64,000 bases of DNA, taken from the NCBI GenBank assembly GCA_037951165.1, contig JBBDHG010000130.1:411501-475500 (forward strand). Reading direction: 5' to 3'. The notes under the pieces were generated by a model that saw only the letters and a list, made by a program, of their open reading frames with translations, was not told the DNA's origin and did no database searches. The position numbers were made by a program, and so were the translations under genes. The DNA comes from Lophius americanus (lineage: Eukaryota; Chordata; Actinopteri; Lophiiformes; Lophiidae). Positions 45,440 through 55,620 of the stretch are shown piece by piece. The first letter of the stretch is position 1; each line of letters begins with the position of its first letter.

Positions 45440-46459
45440 GGGGTCTGATCTTGAAATGAAATGTAACGCAATACAGAAACTTAGTGAACACAAAAAGCAA
45501 CTTCAGCCATTTTTCATAAAGAGGAAAAAGAGTTTATCCAAAACCTAATTAGTGTGAAACAGTATTCACCTCCTGATCTTAAAAGTTGGTGGTCCCTCCC
45601 GACTACAACCAAACTGGAATTCTGTCCCACTCCTCTCTGCAGAACTGCTTTAGTCTGTGCATGAACTGATACTCTGAAAATTTCATTCAATTCCTTTTGA
45701 GATTTTCCAAGGTGCACTTATTCTGACCCAGTTGTTGTTTGGCTGCAACTCATTGACTGATGACCGGACGTTTTCCTTCAGAATTTTTGCTGTTATGGAG
45801 AAGAGTTCACGTTTCCCTCAATTATGGCGAGTCTTTAGATCCTAAAGCAGCAAAGCTTCCCCACAACTTCACATCCCACCTAAATGCCTGACCAGAACCC
45901 TGATCGTCCAAAGATCTCAATAGTCGTCTCATCCGTTCATAAAATATTCTCAGGGGCCTTTGCCTCATCATTCTCCCATGAATGCCATTCCAGCCGAGTA
46001 TCTTCAAATGCTGGAGTGATGAACTCTGACCTTTGAGGTGAGAGAGGCCTCCATACAGTTCCTTTGATGTTTTATTTGGATCTTTGGCGACCTACTGAAT
46101 GAGCCTTCGCTGTGCAAAGGTCGGTGATATTATTGCCATTTTATTTTGCTTAAACTTTTTTTATTAACCATGAAAATAACTTTATTTTATTTCTTCATAC
46201 TTTTTTCCTCTTTTGTCTCGAATTTTTGATTTTTAAAAAAAATATTTTTTGATCTCTGATGGGGCCAATACTTTACCAAAAAAGCCCAATAGATATTAGA
46301 CACCTATTTTGGTTTAAAAAATAAAAATCATTTTAACGTTTAAAACCTTTTAATTGGGCTGTTTTCGGTTATATTTAGTGTGAACGTCTGACACAATTTA
46401 GTATTGATACTGGAACTACGGAAACCTGTGGGGTAATTCAATACTTTTTCACAGCACTG
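45440..46459 (-). pseudogene. Tc1-like element with decayed transposase
   Basis: The right terminus CAATACTTTTTCACAGCACT (46439-46458) is the characteristic end of a common teleost Tc1-like family. On the minus strand the central transposase reads KLWGSFAALGS (family: W-G-C-F-A-A-S-G), then ILKENVRSSVNELQ, then 'LENLKRN' out of frame. The block containing the second catalytic Asp (family: Q-Q-D-N-D-P-K-H) is damaged, and several stops or frameshifts are present. The left end fades near 45440 without a clear terminal repeat. At about 1 kb it is somewhat shorter than a full element (about 1.3-1.6 kb). The copy at 10560-11266 has a related terminus. Confidence 0.75.
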
Positions 46460-49333
46460 CCAATGTTTTGTTTAAAAAACGTATTCATGGAAAGTACAAC
46501 AATTTGTTTATTAGCAATCTGATATTTATAAATTTCTTGAAAACTTCTCGAGAGACAATTTAAAAAAGACCTTTCTGAATTCCCAACATGAACTACAGAA
46601 GAAACAGATGATCCGCTTTGGCAAATAGCCAAAAAAAGAAGAGGAAGAAGATACTTTCATTATATCAACATCGTAATCGCTACAACAAATCTAGAATTAA
46701 TCCTGAAAAGTTGGATATATTTGCAGAACTGAGACATTTCAGTAGAAGCAGGCATGTATAGTAACCCTGTAGCCAAAGCTTGTAGTTAACAGCGGGTCCT
46801 GACACGTGTGACTCCAGCTTGCATCTTTTTGAAGGTCATCATCTCTTGATGAAAGCTTAATGAGGTGAATAACGCGTAACAGGATAACAGACGTTTGGTA
46901 CATGGCTGATCTGATCAGATTGGCATTGCATATGTATCAAAGTCTCCTTACCACACAAAGAGAAGCAATTTATGATAATGCTTTGAAGCATATGCGTCTC
47001 TTTTTGCCACAAGCGATTCCGCATTTCCCATTTCAGGCATGGCTTAATCTTCCCTTACTATACTAAGAATGTTAGTCTGGTATAGATCTGATGTTTTCCG
47101 TACCAGCAGCTTAGAGTCCTGAGGGAGAGAAAGAGTGTGGTAAACAACAGTCAGAGGCTCAAAGCCCACTTGCTGCAGCAAGTTAGGCTGGCCGTGAATG
47201 AGAACACGGATGCAAAACGCAGTAAACTACTTCTGAAACAATGCTGAAACTTTACACAGCACACGAACAGTGTCATCTCCCCTCACACCAGCCGACACTT
47301 CGCCCGATTAAGTTCTTTGAAAGTCTCAGCGGCGACATAAGGCTGAGCAGAGATACTGGAATACAGAAGTATCTATAGCAGCAGTAGCGAGGTGTATTTA
47401 TAGACAACCTGTTGTCATGCACACAAAAACTTTAATGTATTCGCTGCTAAACACCTGATGTCATTCTACCTGCCAAAGCGCAGAGTTTTCAGCCAAAGTG
47501 ACTGAATTAAACTGTGACCATTAGCGCTTTGTAAGGAACAACGAGATCCTGTATGTCACCGATTTGTTGACAATAAATTATGTGTGACATATGTAGAGAG
47601 AAAGCAATCTAATGGCCCCAGTGCCTGATTTGCTTTGCAGCCACCTTGTTTAAAAATATGGATTTCATTTGAAACTGGCAGTAAGGGAATAAGGTTAGTG
47701 TCGCCAGGAGAACCGAGCCTTCAGCCATCAGACTACATGTTGGCTAACAACCCAGCTGTGATGGATTGGCTGCATAAAATCACAGATTTCACTATCTTTC
47801 AGTAGTCTGCATTCAGTCTCTCTAAAAATGAAAAGTAATTCTTCCATCAATAGGTGATGGAGAGGTTTACGATCAGTGTGTGTGAACGTGTGTTTGTTAG
47901 CAGGATAAAGGATTTAATTGAATTGATGTGGGAAGATGGTTGGCGCTGATAAGATGCTGTGGATCCTGTTGCATCTGTTTTATACCTTTCCGGTACAAAA
48001 CAGAAATAACTCTCTTGCCTCCAACTGGTTCCAAATTGCAGCAGCTGGGATTCTAACTGGCTCGACAGATGATGTCACATCACCTTGTCACAGATTTGTT
48101 CCATTTGCTCGTCGCTCGTGTTAGAATTGGAGTCAAGTCAGTTTTATTTATATGGCGCCAACATACAAACATGGAACCTAATGAGCTAAAGAATGGCAGT
48201 TAGCTGTAGCTTTGCGTTATCTTCAACTTTACGTATGTCAAGTCAAAGACTGGCGCCTGTCTGGCCTCGAGGAGCAGACCCGTATGCATCAGCAGCATGA
48301 TGGCGGTGAGGCTGAAACGCGTCCGCTCCCTTCCTCCTGCTTCTTGCCACAATGTGGCAATACTTTTATTCCTGGTGGCATATACATCTCGTGAACATTT
48401 TATGAGAAGCTCTGAAGCATAAGTGCTTTTTCAACCCCTCGGATCTGAATAAGACACTATCTTTAAAACATTTATGACTTATTTTCCACCTCAACGGCCA
48501 GTTTCATAGTCTGACCTATAAAATTCAAAGCAGAGGTTCTATAAGAAAAGACATGTCACTATTTTAGTCCATTACAATTCATAATGTGACTGCAGATAAA
48601 CACTAGGAATTATTTTAGAGCAGGTTTACAACTATGGCATATAGCTATGCATCAAATTTGTTCTCCTGTTTTTGTTCCGAATTTTTGTTCCATTGTGCCA
48701 TTTCTGTTGAAGGGATCTGATCGAACTACATGAGAGCAGAGGACAAATCTTTAGTAGCATCAATAAGAGAGAAGAGATATTCTGTTAGTGTGGAAGCGGA
48801 GCTCTTCAACCCTTGACCGAAATGCGCCCAGCTTTACTCAGCAGTTTTGTCTTCTGACTATAAAAAATGTAACACGCGCAGTGAAGTGACAGCATTTGCA
48901 TTCACAGTTCAGACATTATTATCCAGACATTATTATTATTAAAATGTTTGAATATTATGCGGCTAATATTTCATGAATGATTTCATGGACTTGTTTTCGG
49001 AGGTACATATGTGTGTTATAGCAACTTTGTACTCATGAAATCCTAGTCAAACACATTGGTATAAGGGCGAGTTGTGGACAGATGTCCTCAGGATGGGAAA
49101 ACAAGAAGCGGTGCGGATCACCTGATGGGCTGATGAAGCTCAGCTATGGATTAAATATTAAGGAGTTGTTCTCAATATCAGGCAGAAGTGTAACTGATAA
49201 GCTGGTTTTCCTGTAAATATTTCACTGTAGAACCAGCTAGATAGCATCTGGATAGTCAGTGGCTTACACAGACTGAGGTCCAAATCCCAGTCAAAAGAGG
49301 GCGTGACAAAAATCCAGTTTCGACCCTTAGGCA
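46460..49333. other. No gene recognised; small repeat scrap at 48130-48190
   Basis: Non-coding. 'gtcaagtcagttttatttatatggcgcca' at 48132-48160 is the start of a common teleost repeat that reads 'aagtcaattttatttatatagcgccaa'; only about 60 bases remain. No other element was recognised. Confidence 0.45.
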
Positions 49334-49987
49334 AATGGTAAATGAACTGGACTTATTGAGCAATATTCTACTGCCCAACTACTCAAGGCGCTTTACATTG
49401 TGAACCAACATTAACCCATTCACAAAAACATTCATCCATTCAGAAATTCACACAAACATTCACCCATCCACACAAACATTCACCCATTCACACAAACACA
49501 CACAAACATTCTCACAAACATTCACCCATCCAAACAAAGATTCACCCATTCACACAAACACACAAAAACATTAACACAAACACACACAAACATTAACACA
49601 AACACACACAAACATTCACACAAATATTCACACAAACACACACAAACATTAACACAAAAACACACAAACATTAACACAAACACACACAAACATTCACAGA
49701 AACATTCACACAAACACACACAAACATTAACACAAACACACACAAACATTCACACAAACATTCACACAAACACTAACAAACATTCAGACAGCGATGATAG
49801 AAGCTGCCATGAAGGCACCACATGTTCATCAGGAGCAGTTACCATTCACGCCATCATTCATTCACCAATGGAACAACCATGGGGGGTTCAATATTTTGCT
49901 CAAGGACACTTTGACATGTTGACCATAGTGACTGGGTATTGAACCAACAACCTTCAGATAAGTGGACGACCAACTGAGACTCCGTCA
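49334..49987 (+). mobile_element. Teleost repeat family A with expanded internal minisatellite
   Basis: The left part reads 'aatggtaaatgaactggacttattgagcaatattctactgcccaactactcaaggcgctttacat'. The right part reads 'agaagctgccatgaaggcaccacatgttcatcaggagcagtt', 'ggttcaatattttgctcaaggacactttgacatg' and 'attgaaccaacaaccttcagataagtggacgacc'. This is the full word order of a widespread teleost short interspersed repeat. The normal short 'cattcacccattcacaca' segment in its middle is expanded here to about 380 bases. Confidence 0.7.
49410..49790. repeat. CACAAACATTCA-type minisatellite
   Basis: Units of 12-20 bases built on ACACAAACATT(C/A)A and CACAAACACACA, lying inside the family A repeat. The minus frame 49522-49749, rich in Cys and Val, is an artefact of this array. 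Confidence 0.9.
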
Positions 49988-50199
49988 GCCCAAGGTCCTT
50001 AGTGCTACCAGCCTACTAGCCACATCTAGTGCCGGTCCCAAGCCTTGATAAATAGGAGGTATATGTCAGGAAGGGCATACGAAGTAGAAAATAAAAGACG
50101 AAAAAACTATTTCATGGTCTAACCTACTCTGCAAAGAATGATTGTATCTGGTCAAAATCAATTGACTATTTTCTTAAACCAGGTAGCAATAAATATTAA

Positions 50200-50840
50200 G
50201 GGGTTGCTACACAACAATCAAGCTGGAAGAAATGAAAACCGAGGACGTTTCATCATTTTTCGTCCACTGGAGTGGGTTCTTGAGACACTTTGTAACGTAT
50301 GATCCGCTGGAAGGTCATTCTAAAGGTCTAGTTATGACGTTTCGTCCACTGGAAGGGCTCCCTTCAGACCACCTTATTGTGTATTGTCCACTGGAATTGT
50401 ACCTTATATGGCACTTAATCATATCTTCCACTGGACGGACACCCAAGAGGACAATTAATCATGTGTTGTCCACCGTAGAGAGCCGTTGATCATGTACTGA
50501 CACTAGAAATTACACACTAGAGGGCTTGCTAAGACGTTATTAACTGGAGGGAGACAACTGAGTCGTTATCATGGACTGTTCACTGGGATTGTCCTCCAGG
50601 GGCTCATTATCATCTTTTTTTGACTGGAAGGGAATATATGATGAACTTTATCACATTTTGTATCCTGGAATTGAACCATATAGTGGAGTTTATAATATTT
50701 TATCCATCGTGAGGACACCCTAGAGGGGACATTATCAAGTTTTGTACACTGGAATGTCAACCCCCCCACCCCCACCCCCAGAGGGCTTGTTGGCACCTTT
50801 GATTGTACTTTCTCACGTTCTGCCTACTGGAAATGTATTT
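50200..50840. repeat. Degenerate minisatellite with about 41-bp period
   Basis: The word (G)TCCACTGGAA(G)GG recurs about every 36-46 bases. Examples start near 50264, 50307, 50346, 50388, 50428, 50470, 50578, 50623, 50660 and 50745. Units continue with a loosely shared 'ttatcatgtttt' ending. About 14 diverged copies are seen. An 85-codon open frame at 50232-50489 (repeated V-H-W-S-G / C-P-L-E motifs) follows from the array. One late unit carries a C-rich insert (CCCCCCCACCCCCACCCCC at 50761-50779). Confidence 0.8.
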
Positions 50841-51189
50841 ATTTACCCAATGGATTCTTCAGGGCTACACACACAATAAAACACCAGTCTGTTCAAAAAG
50901 CTCTGACCAAATACAAACACCAGGGATGGGTGGAATCTTTTCTCTTTTGGGTTCATGTTCTGCTGTGTAGATGGTGGTATATTCCTCGGCAGAAATCTGT
51001 CATTCAGATTCAAGTTTGAATATTGAAGACAGATGAGGCAGAATACAAAGGCACAAAACATGAGCGATGGAGCATTGGAAGGCAAAATGCTGATAATCTT
51101 GCAGCATCGGATTTGTTGAAAACTTGCAAAATTATAGATATGTTCCATGTAAAGATTTGTGTGTGTGTTGACATTATTGTAATTAAGAA
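50841..51189. other. No gene recognised
   Basis: Short unrecognised interval. The 122-codon minus frame at 50843-51211 carries no recognisable domain and spans into the next repeat. Confidence 0.4.
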
Positions 51190-51355
51190 GTAGAAATCTT
51201 TCAATGATCACATACAGAACAATATAGTGACATTATTTCTCTGCATATGACCCGTGCCTGAGGGGGCAGTGGGTAGAGCCTTTGAAGTACCTGGGTACTC
51301 TCCAGCTGACGCTGGTGGGACTTGAATCGGCTACCTTCAAATCTTCTGATTTGTG
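51190..51355 (+). mobile_element. Teleost short repeat, family B, copy 2
   Basis: 'caatgatcacatacagaacaatatagtgacattatttctctgcatatgacccgtgcc' followed by 'gggggcagtgggtagagcctttgaagtacc' and 'gggacttgaatcggctaccttc'. It aligns by eye along its whole length with 63700-63920, in the same orientation. Confidence 0.65.
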
Positions 51356-51798
51356 ACATTTGTGAACAATTCTTCATTAAAGAAATATTATATGGGACAT
51401 AAAGTCGACTAATCTTACAACACAGAAGACATTTCTGAAATTATTTTGAAATGCTGCCCTTCAGATCAGAGATTTATAATGTTTCATATATTATACTTAA
51501 AAGTTATTGTACACTCATTTGTAAATTTATCAGCTGACAGTTCTCTTTGTCTTTTTTTTTTCTCAGGAAAAAGGATTATTTTCTTATTTATCTGCAATTC
51601 CACAATAATTAATAAAATGATATCCCCATTTATAAATTTTTATTTTAGATTTCATAACAGGAATGTTATTTTCCTCACTTGTTTTTCTATTGATTTGCTC
51701 ATAATATGACGAGAACATGTCAAATCTAATACAGGTAACATTATCAAGAATTAGAATTGTGAAGTAGATTGAAACTTGTCTTTCATAAGTAAAAACAT

Positions 51799-51802
<4 letters not shown>

Positions 51803-51862
<60 letters not shown>
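51803..51862. repeat. (TA)n microsatellite
   Basis: About 60 bases of TA/AT dinucleotides interrupted by GTATATATATACAT, giving an almost palindromic block. Confidence 0.95.
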
Positions 51863-51867
<5 letters not shown>

Positions 51868-52139
51868 TATAAAAATAACTGAACTGATTATGAGCACTCA
51901 CAAAAACGAAGGAGATAAAGCTGTGTGAGGAACTTTCCTGTCACCATGATGTAATATGCTGACAAAAACCATGACAGACAACTCAGCGAGGTCCAGATAC
52001 CAGCTCATGGGTTAGGGTTAAATACTAGTTCGGAAGGAGGTGACCTGAACATTTACTTCACTGACTGATCCAGTAGATGGTGAAATGGTGAAATGCTAAA
52101 ATGCGGTCAGTTTTAGAGTGCACACATAGAAACTTATTC

Positions 52140-52440
52140 AAGACAATTTATTTGTCATGTAGTAACTACAATCAAATTTAGTTTGGTCACTCTCCAACGA
52201 CAAAGAAGCACAAATAGAATTATTCACTAAATAAACAGTAATAAATAAAAGTAGTTTGTAAATAAACACATTGCAACAAGGTAAAAAATTTAAGTGCCTT
52301 GACTTGTATCAGCAATGAAGTGTCGGGGGCAATGGGGCTATAGTGTCATTTTGTCCTCAGTTTGCCGTCTGTGTGGCGGTGGGAGGGGGAGGTGGGTTGA
52401 TGGTGGCTACAGCTCTGGGGAAGAAGCTGTTCCTCCGACG
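52140..52440 (-). mobile_element. 3' end of a LINE (CR1/L2/Rex1 type), 5'-truncated
   Basis: On the minus strand the first codons read RRRNSFFPRAVA, the conserved C-terminal block of fish LINE ORF2 (compare RRSFLPAAVRL in the copy at 25456). This is followed by a Pro/Thr-rich tail, a stop, and an AT-rich 3' UTR ending 'catgacaaataaattgtcttg' on the minus strand. That ending is the familiar 'aataaag/attgtct' LINE terminus. Only about 300 bases survive. The family differs from the larger LINE at 25322. Confidence 0.65.
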
Positions 52441-54286
52441 TATACAAGTGAAAATACACAAATATATATTCAAATGCAGAAACTAAGCTAGAAGAAAAGT
52501 GTTCTGTCTCATTCTGTCCCCATCAGGATGCAAAGCGGAGAGCGATTCCACCAACAACCCCATTCATCAGAGATTGCAGACTAATTGTGAGCGCCCCATG
52601 CTTCTCCCATCACTACTCCACATCAAAGTCAGCCGTCTGTTTGGTTGGCAGCATAAAGCCATACTTTCTCTTTTCCTTGTCTCATTCTTTATTGTTCCTC
52701 TTTTTCTGTGGTACTTTTAAGATGATTGGGAAGACGTTCTTTACTGTTAAGCTCAAGGATTTTCTTTAGGTTGTTTGAGAGTGAATAAAATGTGGGTGCT
52801 TCATTAAAATCTGAAATAATGAGGTTAATATTATAGAGTTCTGTCTGAACTTCATGATTATTCAACAGATTAGGTTAGAGTCAATTTTAGGTTAGTTTAC
52901 AGCAAGCTTTCTATCAATCAGAGGGTCAGCAGTTCAGTCTCGGAATGCTCCTGCAGTCTACCAGTCGCAGGGTTCTTGATCAGGATCCTGAAAATCCATT
53001 GCACATTGTTCTAGACTGGTCAGGAAACTGGTCTAGAACGCCGGCTTTTACCTTTGATACATATTGCATACTTTTTGGATAGAAAACTAAAAACATATGA
53101 TGAATGCGTTTGAGAAATGAATGCTTCATTTATCGTCAATTGTGTTACTTAAGCGGCTGGTTTCGCAATTGGGCCATAAATAAGTAAAATGATGCAGAAA
53201 TGAATAGATTCTAATAAGTTTATGTGCGACAGAGAGAAAGAATGTGTTTGTTTTTCAGAAGACAATTAGAAAAAGAATCCAAAAGCACAAACTTCTCCAG
53301 TTGATGTTTTTTTTTTATGATCATTAAACGTGTTCCAGACACTAAGACGTTTGTTGTTTTCACTCAAGGTGTCTTTATTCTTCCTAAATTCTGCCCAAAT
53401 GCTGCCTCAGATATTAAAGCTCTTGCACATCTGTGAGTTAATGAATGGCAAACTCCAATAGGTTCAATAACGCTCTTAGGATTCTTGTTATTCTTCTTAT
53501 TCCGGAGTGTGCTTCTGGTTCTGCCTTTCAAATAATGGCAGGCCCGAATAAAAAGCCATATTAAAGGTAATCGTAGTTGAGAGCAGGTGAAGTCTTTCGA
53601 GCTAATGTCCCCTCATCTGATCGCTGTGTTGACCTTCAGATAGAAGAACAGCACTTCTTATTGCCTGGCCTTCATCATTATCTCCTGTGAGTACCGTGGG
53701 TTCATGCAGATCACTGAGAATTATAGATGAAACTCAATTAGATCTGTCTCACTCCATTTAATTCTAAATATTCATGATAGGCTTTGCCAAAAATGATGAG
53801 TATCAGCATCTTGGGAGTCATTTATATATCGCTGAAGTGTCGATGGCAATATTGTTGATCCTGCAGCGCATTATTCTTCCTTTGGCAGTACAGATGACAC
53901 CTATCACTCTTCCGTACCCTTGGGTCTGTTATTATTTTCAAATAAGCAGTAAGACATTCTTTGAGACTTCATTAAGCGACTCAAAGAACTGAAAATAAAT
54001 AGCGTGCTATAACGATTTAATATGACTCATAAACATTATTCTCACGGCCGAGGAGAGTCAATCAGTCATTGTTAACAAGCATTAATAACTTTGTCAAAGC
54101 CGGGAGGGAGACAACAATAATTCTATTCTTTTATGGAATAAGGAGTGAAAATAAAAAATAAATGTCAATTACATTTACGGTGAAATGATGGTACCTCGTA
54201 AAGAAGTCACTGCAGATATAACGTGGCTTCAGCCTGACACTCATTTGGTTTTCAAAGAAACCGATGTTCATCAAGTCGTCAAAATT
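52441..54286. other. No gene recognised
   Basis: Non-coding sequence. 53580-53780 is less AT-rich and free of recognised repeats, so it is a possible conserved element, but that cannot be tested from a single sequence. Confidence 0.35.
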
Positions 54287-54410
54287 CATTCATCCATCCA
54301 TTATCTGTGACAGTTTATCCTGATTGGGGGACTGAAGCCTATCCCAGCTGATGTTGGGTAAGAGGTTGGGTAAACCCTTCACAAGTTACCAGATCATCAC
54401 GGACATCTAT
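54287..54410 (+). mobile_element. Teleost repeat family C, 5' fragment
   Basis: 'attcatccatccattatctgtgacagtttatcctgattgggggactgaagcctatcccagctgatgttggg' and 'aggttgggtaaacccttcacaagttaccagatcatcacgg' are the first 120 bases of the family C repeat. The copy stops where 'acatctatatat' begins. Confidence 0.7.
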
Positions 54411-54523
54411 ATATACCAGCCTTCTCCCAGTGAAGCACCGGCCCGTAACTGTTGGGGAGTTTTTGAACTAGAGCTTACGTAGCTGATTGATGTTGAAGAA
54501 AATGTCTATCAAAGATAATGTAG

Positions 54524-54870
54524 GCCATCCGTCTATCCCTTATCTGTAACCACTTAATTAACCTGTTCAGGGTTGTGGGGTCTGGAGCCTATCCCAGCGA
54601 GAGGCAGGGTAAAACCTGGACATGCTGCCAGCTCATCAAAGGACCAACACAGAGACAGAAAACCACACACTCATTCATATCTTCAGTCAAATTACAGTCA
54701 CCAATTCATCTATACTCTATGTTTTTGGAATGTGGGAGGAAGTCAGACTTACCTGAGAGAACCTCTCCAAACACAGGGAGAACAGAAAAACTGAAAATCT
54801 CCGAGGGCAGGGGTGGAACTGTACCTGGATCTTCTTGCTGTGAGGCAACTAAGCACTGTTGCCCTAATGC
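54524..54870 (+). mobile_element. Teleost repeat family C, near full-length copy
   Basis: It begins 'ccatccgtctatcccttatctgtaaccacttaattaacctgttcaggg', continues 'ctggagcctatcccagcgagaggcagggtaaaacctggacatgctgccagctcatca' and 'gtttttggaatgtgggagg', then 'cctgagagaacc', 'acacagggagaacag' and ends 'cttcttgctgtgaggcaactaagcactgttgcc'. This is the complete word order of one of the most frequent teleost interspersed repeats. Frames at 54573-54919 are repeat translations, not genes. Confidence 0.8.
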
Positions 54871-55259
54871 AGGGCAATTTATCAAACATAAAAAATGGAA
54901 AGGTATAGCTTGTAACTGATGTAATCTTAATCATAATGAACCAAATCTCCCTCAAAGGAAAATAATGGGGATATAAGTGAACCAGAACCAGAGATCTGAA
55001 ATACTGCATATGTTACATCAGGGTTTTATGGTAGTAAGGATGGTCAAAGGTTTGCATTTTCAAAAAACACCAATTTCAATGAAAGGCTAAACCATAGCAA
55101 TTAGTTCATGTAAAAAACAATTTTGGGTAAAAAGCCCCCTAGTTGCTAAAATTGCACACAATGGGTCGCTAATTGGTTGATTTCCAAAAGCCACGATATA
55201 TCCAAAGCATTCAAAACAGAAAGACATAAGAACTGACATTAAACATTATGATTTGGCTC
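54871..55259. other. No gene recognised
   Basis: Unrecognised AT-rich interval between the family C repeat and the hAT fragment. Its right end may be the decayed N-terminal part of the hAT element. Confidence 0.35.
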
Positions 55260-55620
55260 CAGCAGCTACTTTAGAAAGTAGTCCTCGACTAAAGATGTGC
55301 TGTTGCATCTCAAAAGTGTTTTTCCCAATCTGCAGAGAGGAAGTAGTTGCTGATATTAAATCCCTTTGGTTCTTGCAGCCTGTGGTCAGGTGGGAGAATG
55401 GAGCCCTATTCTGGCCTTTCATTGAGGTGCATTGATGACGAATGGAACCTGAGAAACAGATCTCTTGAGACAGCATATTTTCCTGATGATCACAGGTCAG
55501 AAATGATTGCGCAGAACCGAGAAATCTGTTTTCTGCATAAAAACTCATGGAAGAGAAAGATCACATATGATATGAACTCTTTCAGACACAATAACATCCC
55601 TTTATTTTAGTAGATCATTA
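55260..55620 (+). pseudogene. hAT (BED-type) transposase fragment
   Basis: The plus strand reads MEPYSGLSLRCIDDEWNLR and then SLETAYFPDDHRSEMIAQN. In ZBED-like hAT transposases the same region reads roughly 'W.S...EPYLSLT.H.I...W.L....L.T.YFPDDHTGE.IA..L' and carries the first catalytic Asp region just upstream. Here the upstream part (from 55260) is in a different frame with a stop, and the downstream catalytic region is missing after about 55600. It is therefore a dead fragment. Domesticated ZBED genes exist in vertebrates, but the frameshift and truncation argue against one here. Confidence 0.6.

Noticed and set aside
49522..49749. Cys/Val-rich minus-strand frame
   Set aside because: Lies in the CACAAACATT minisatellite.
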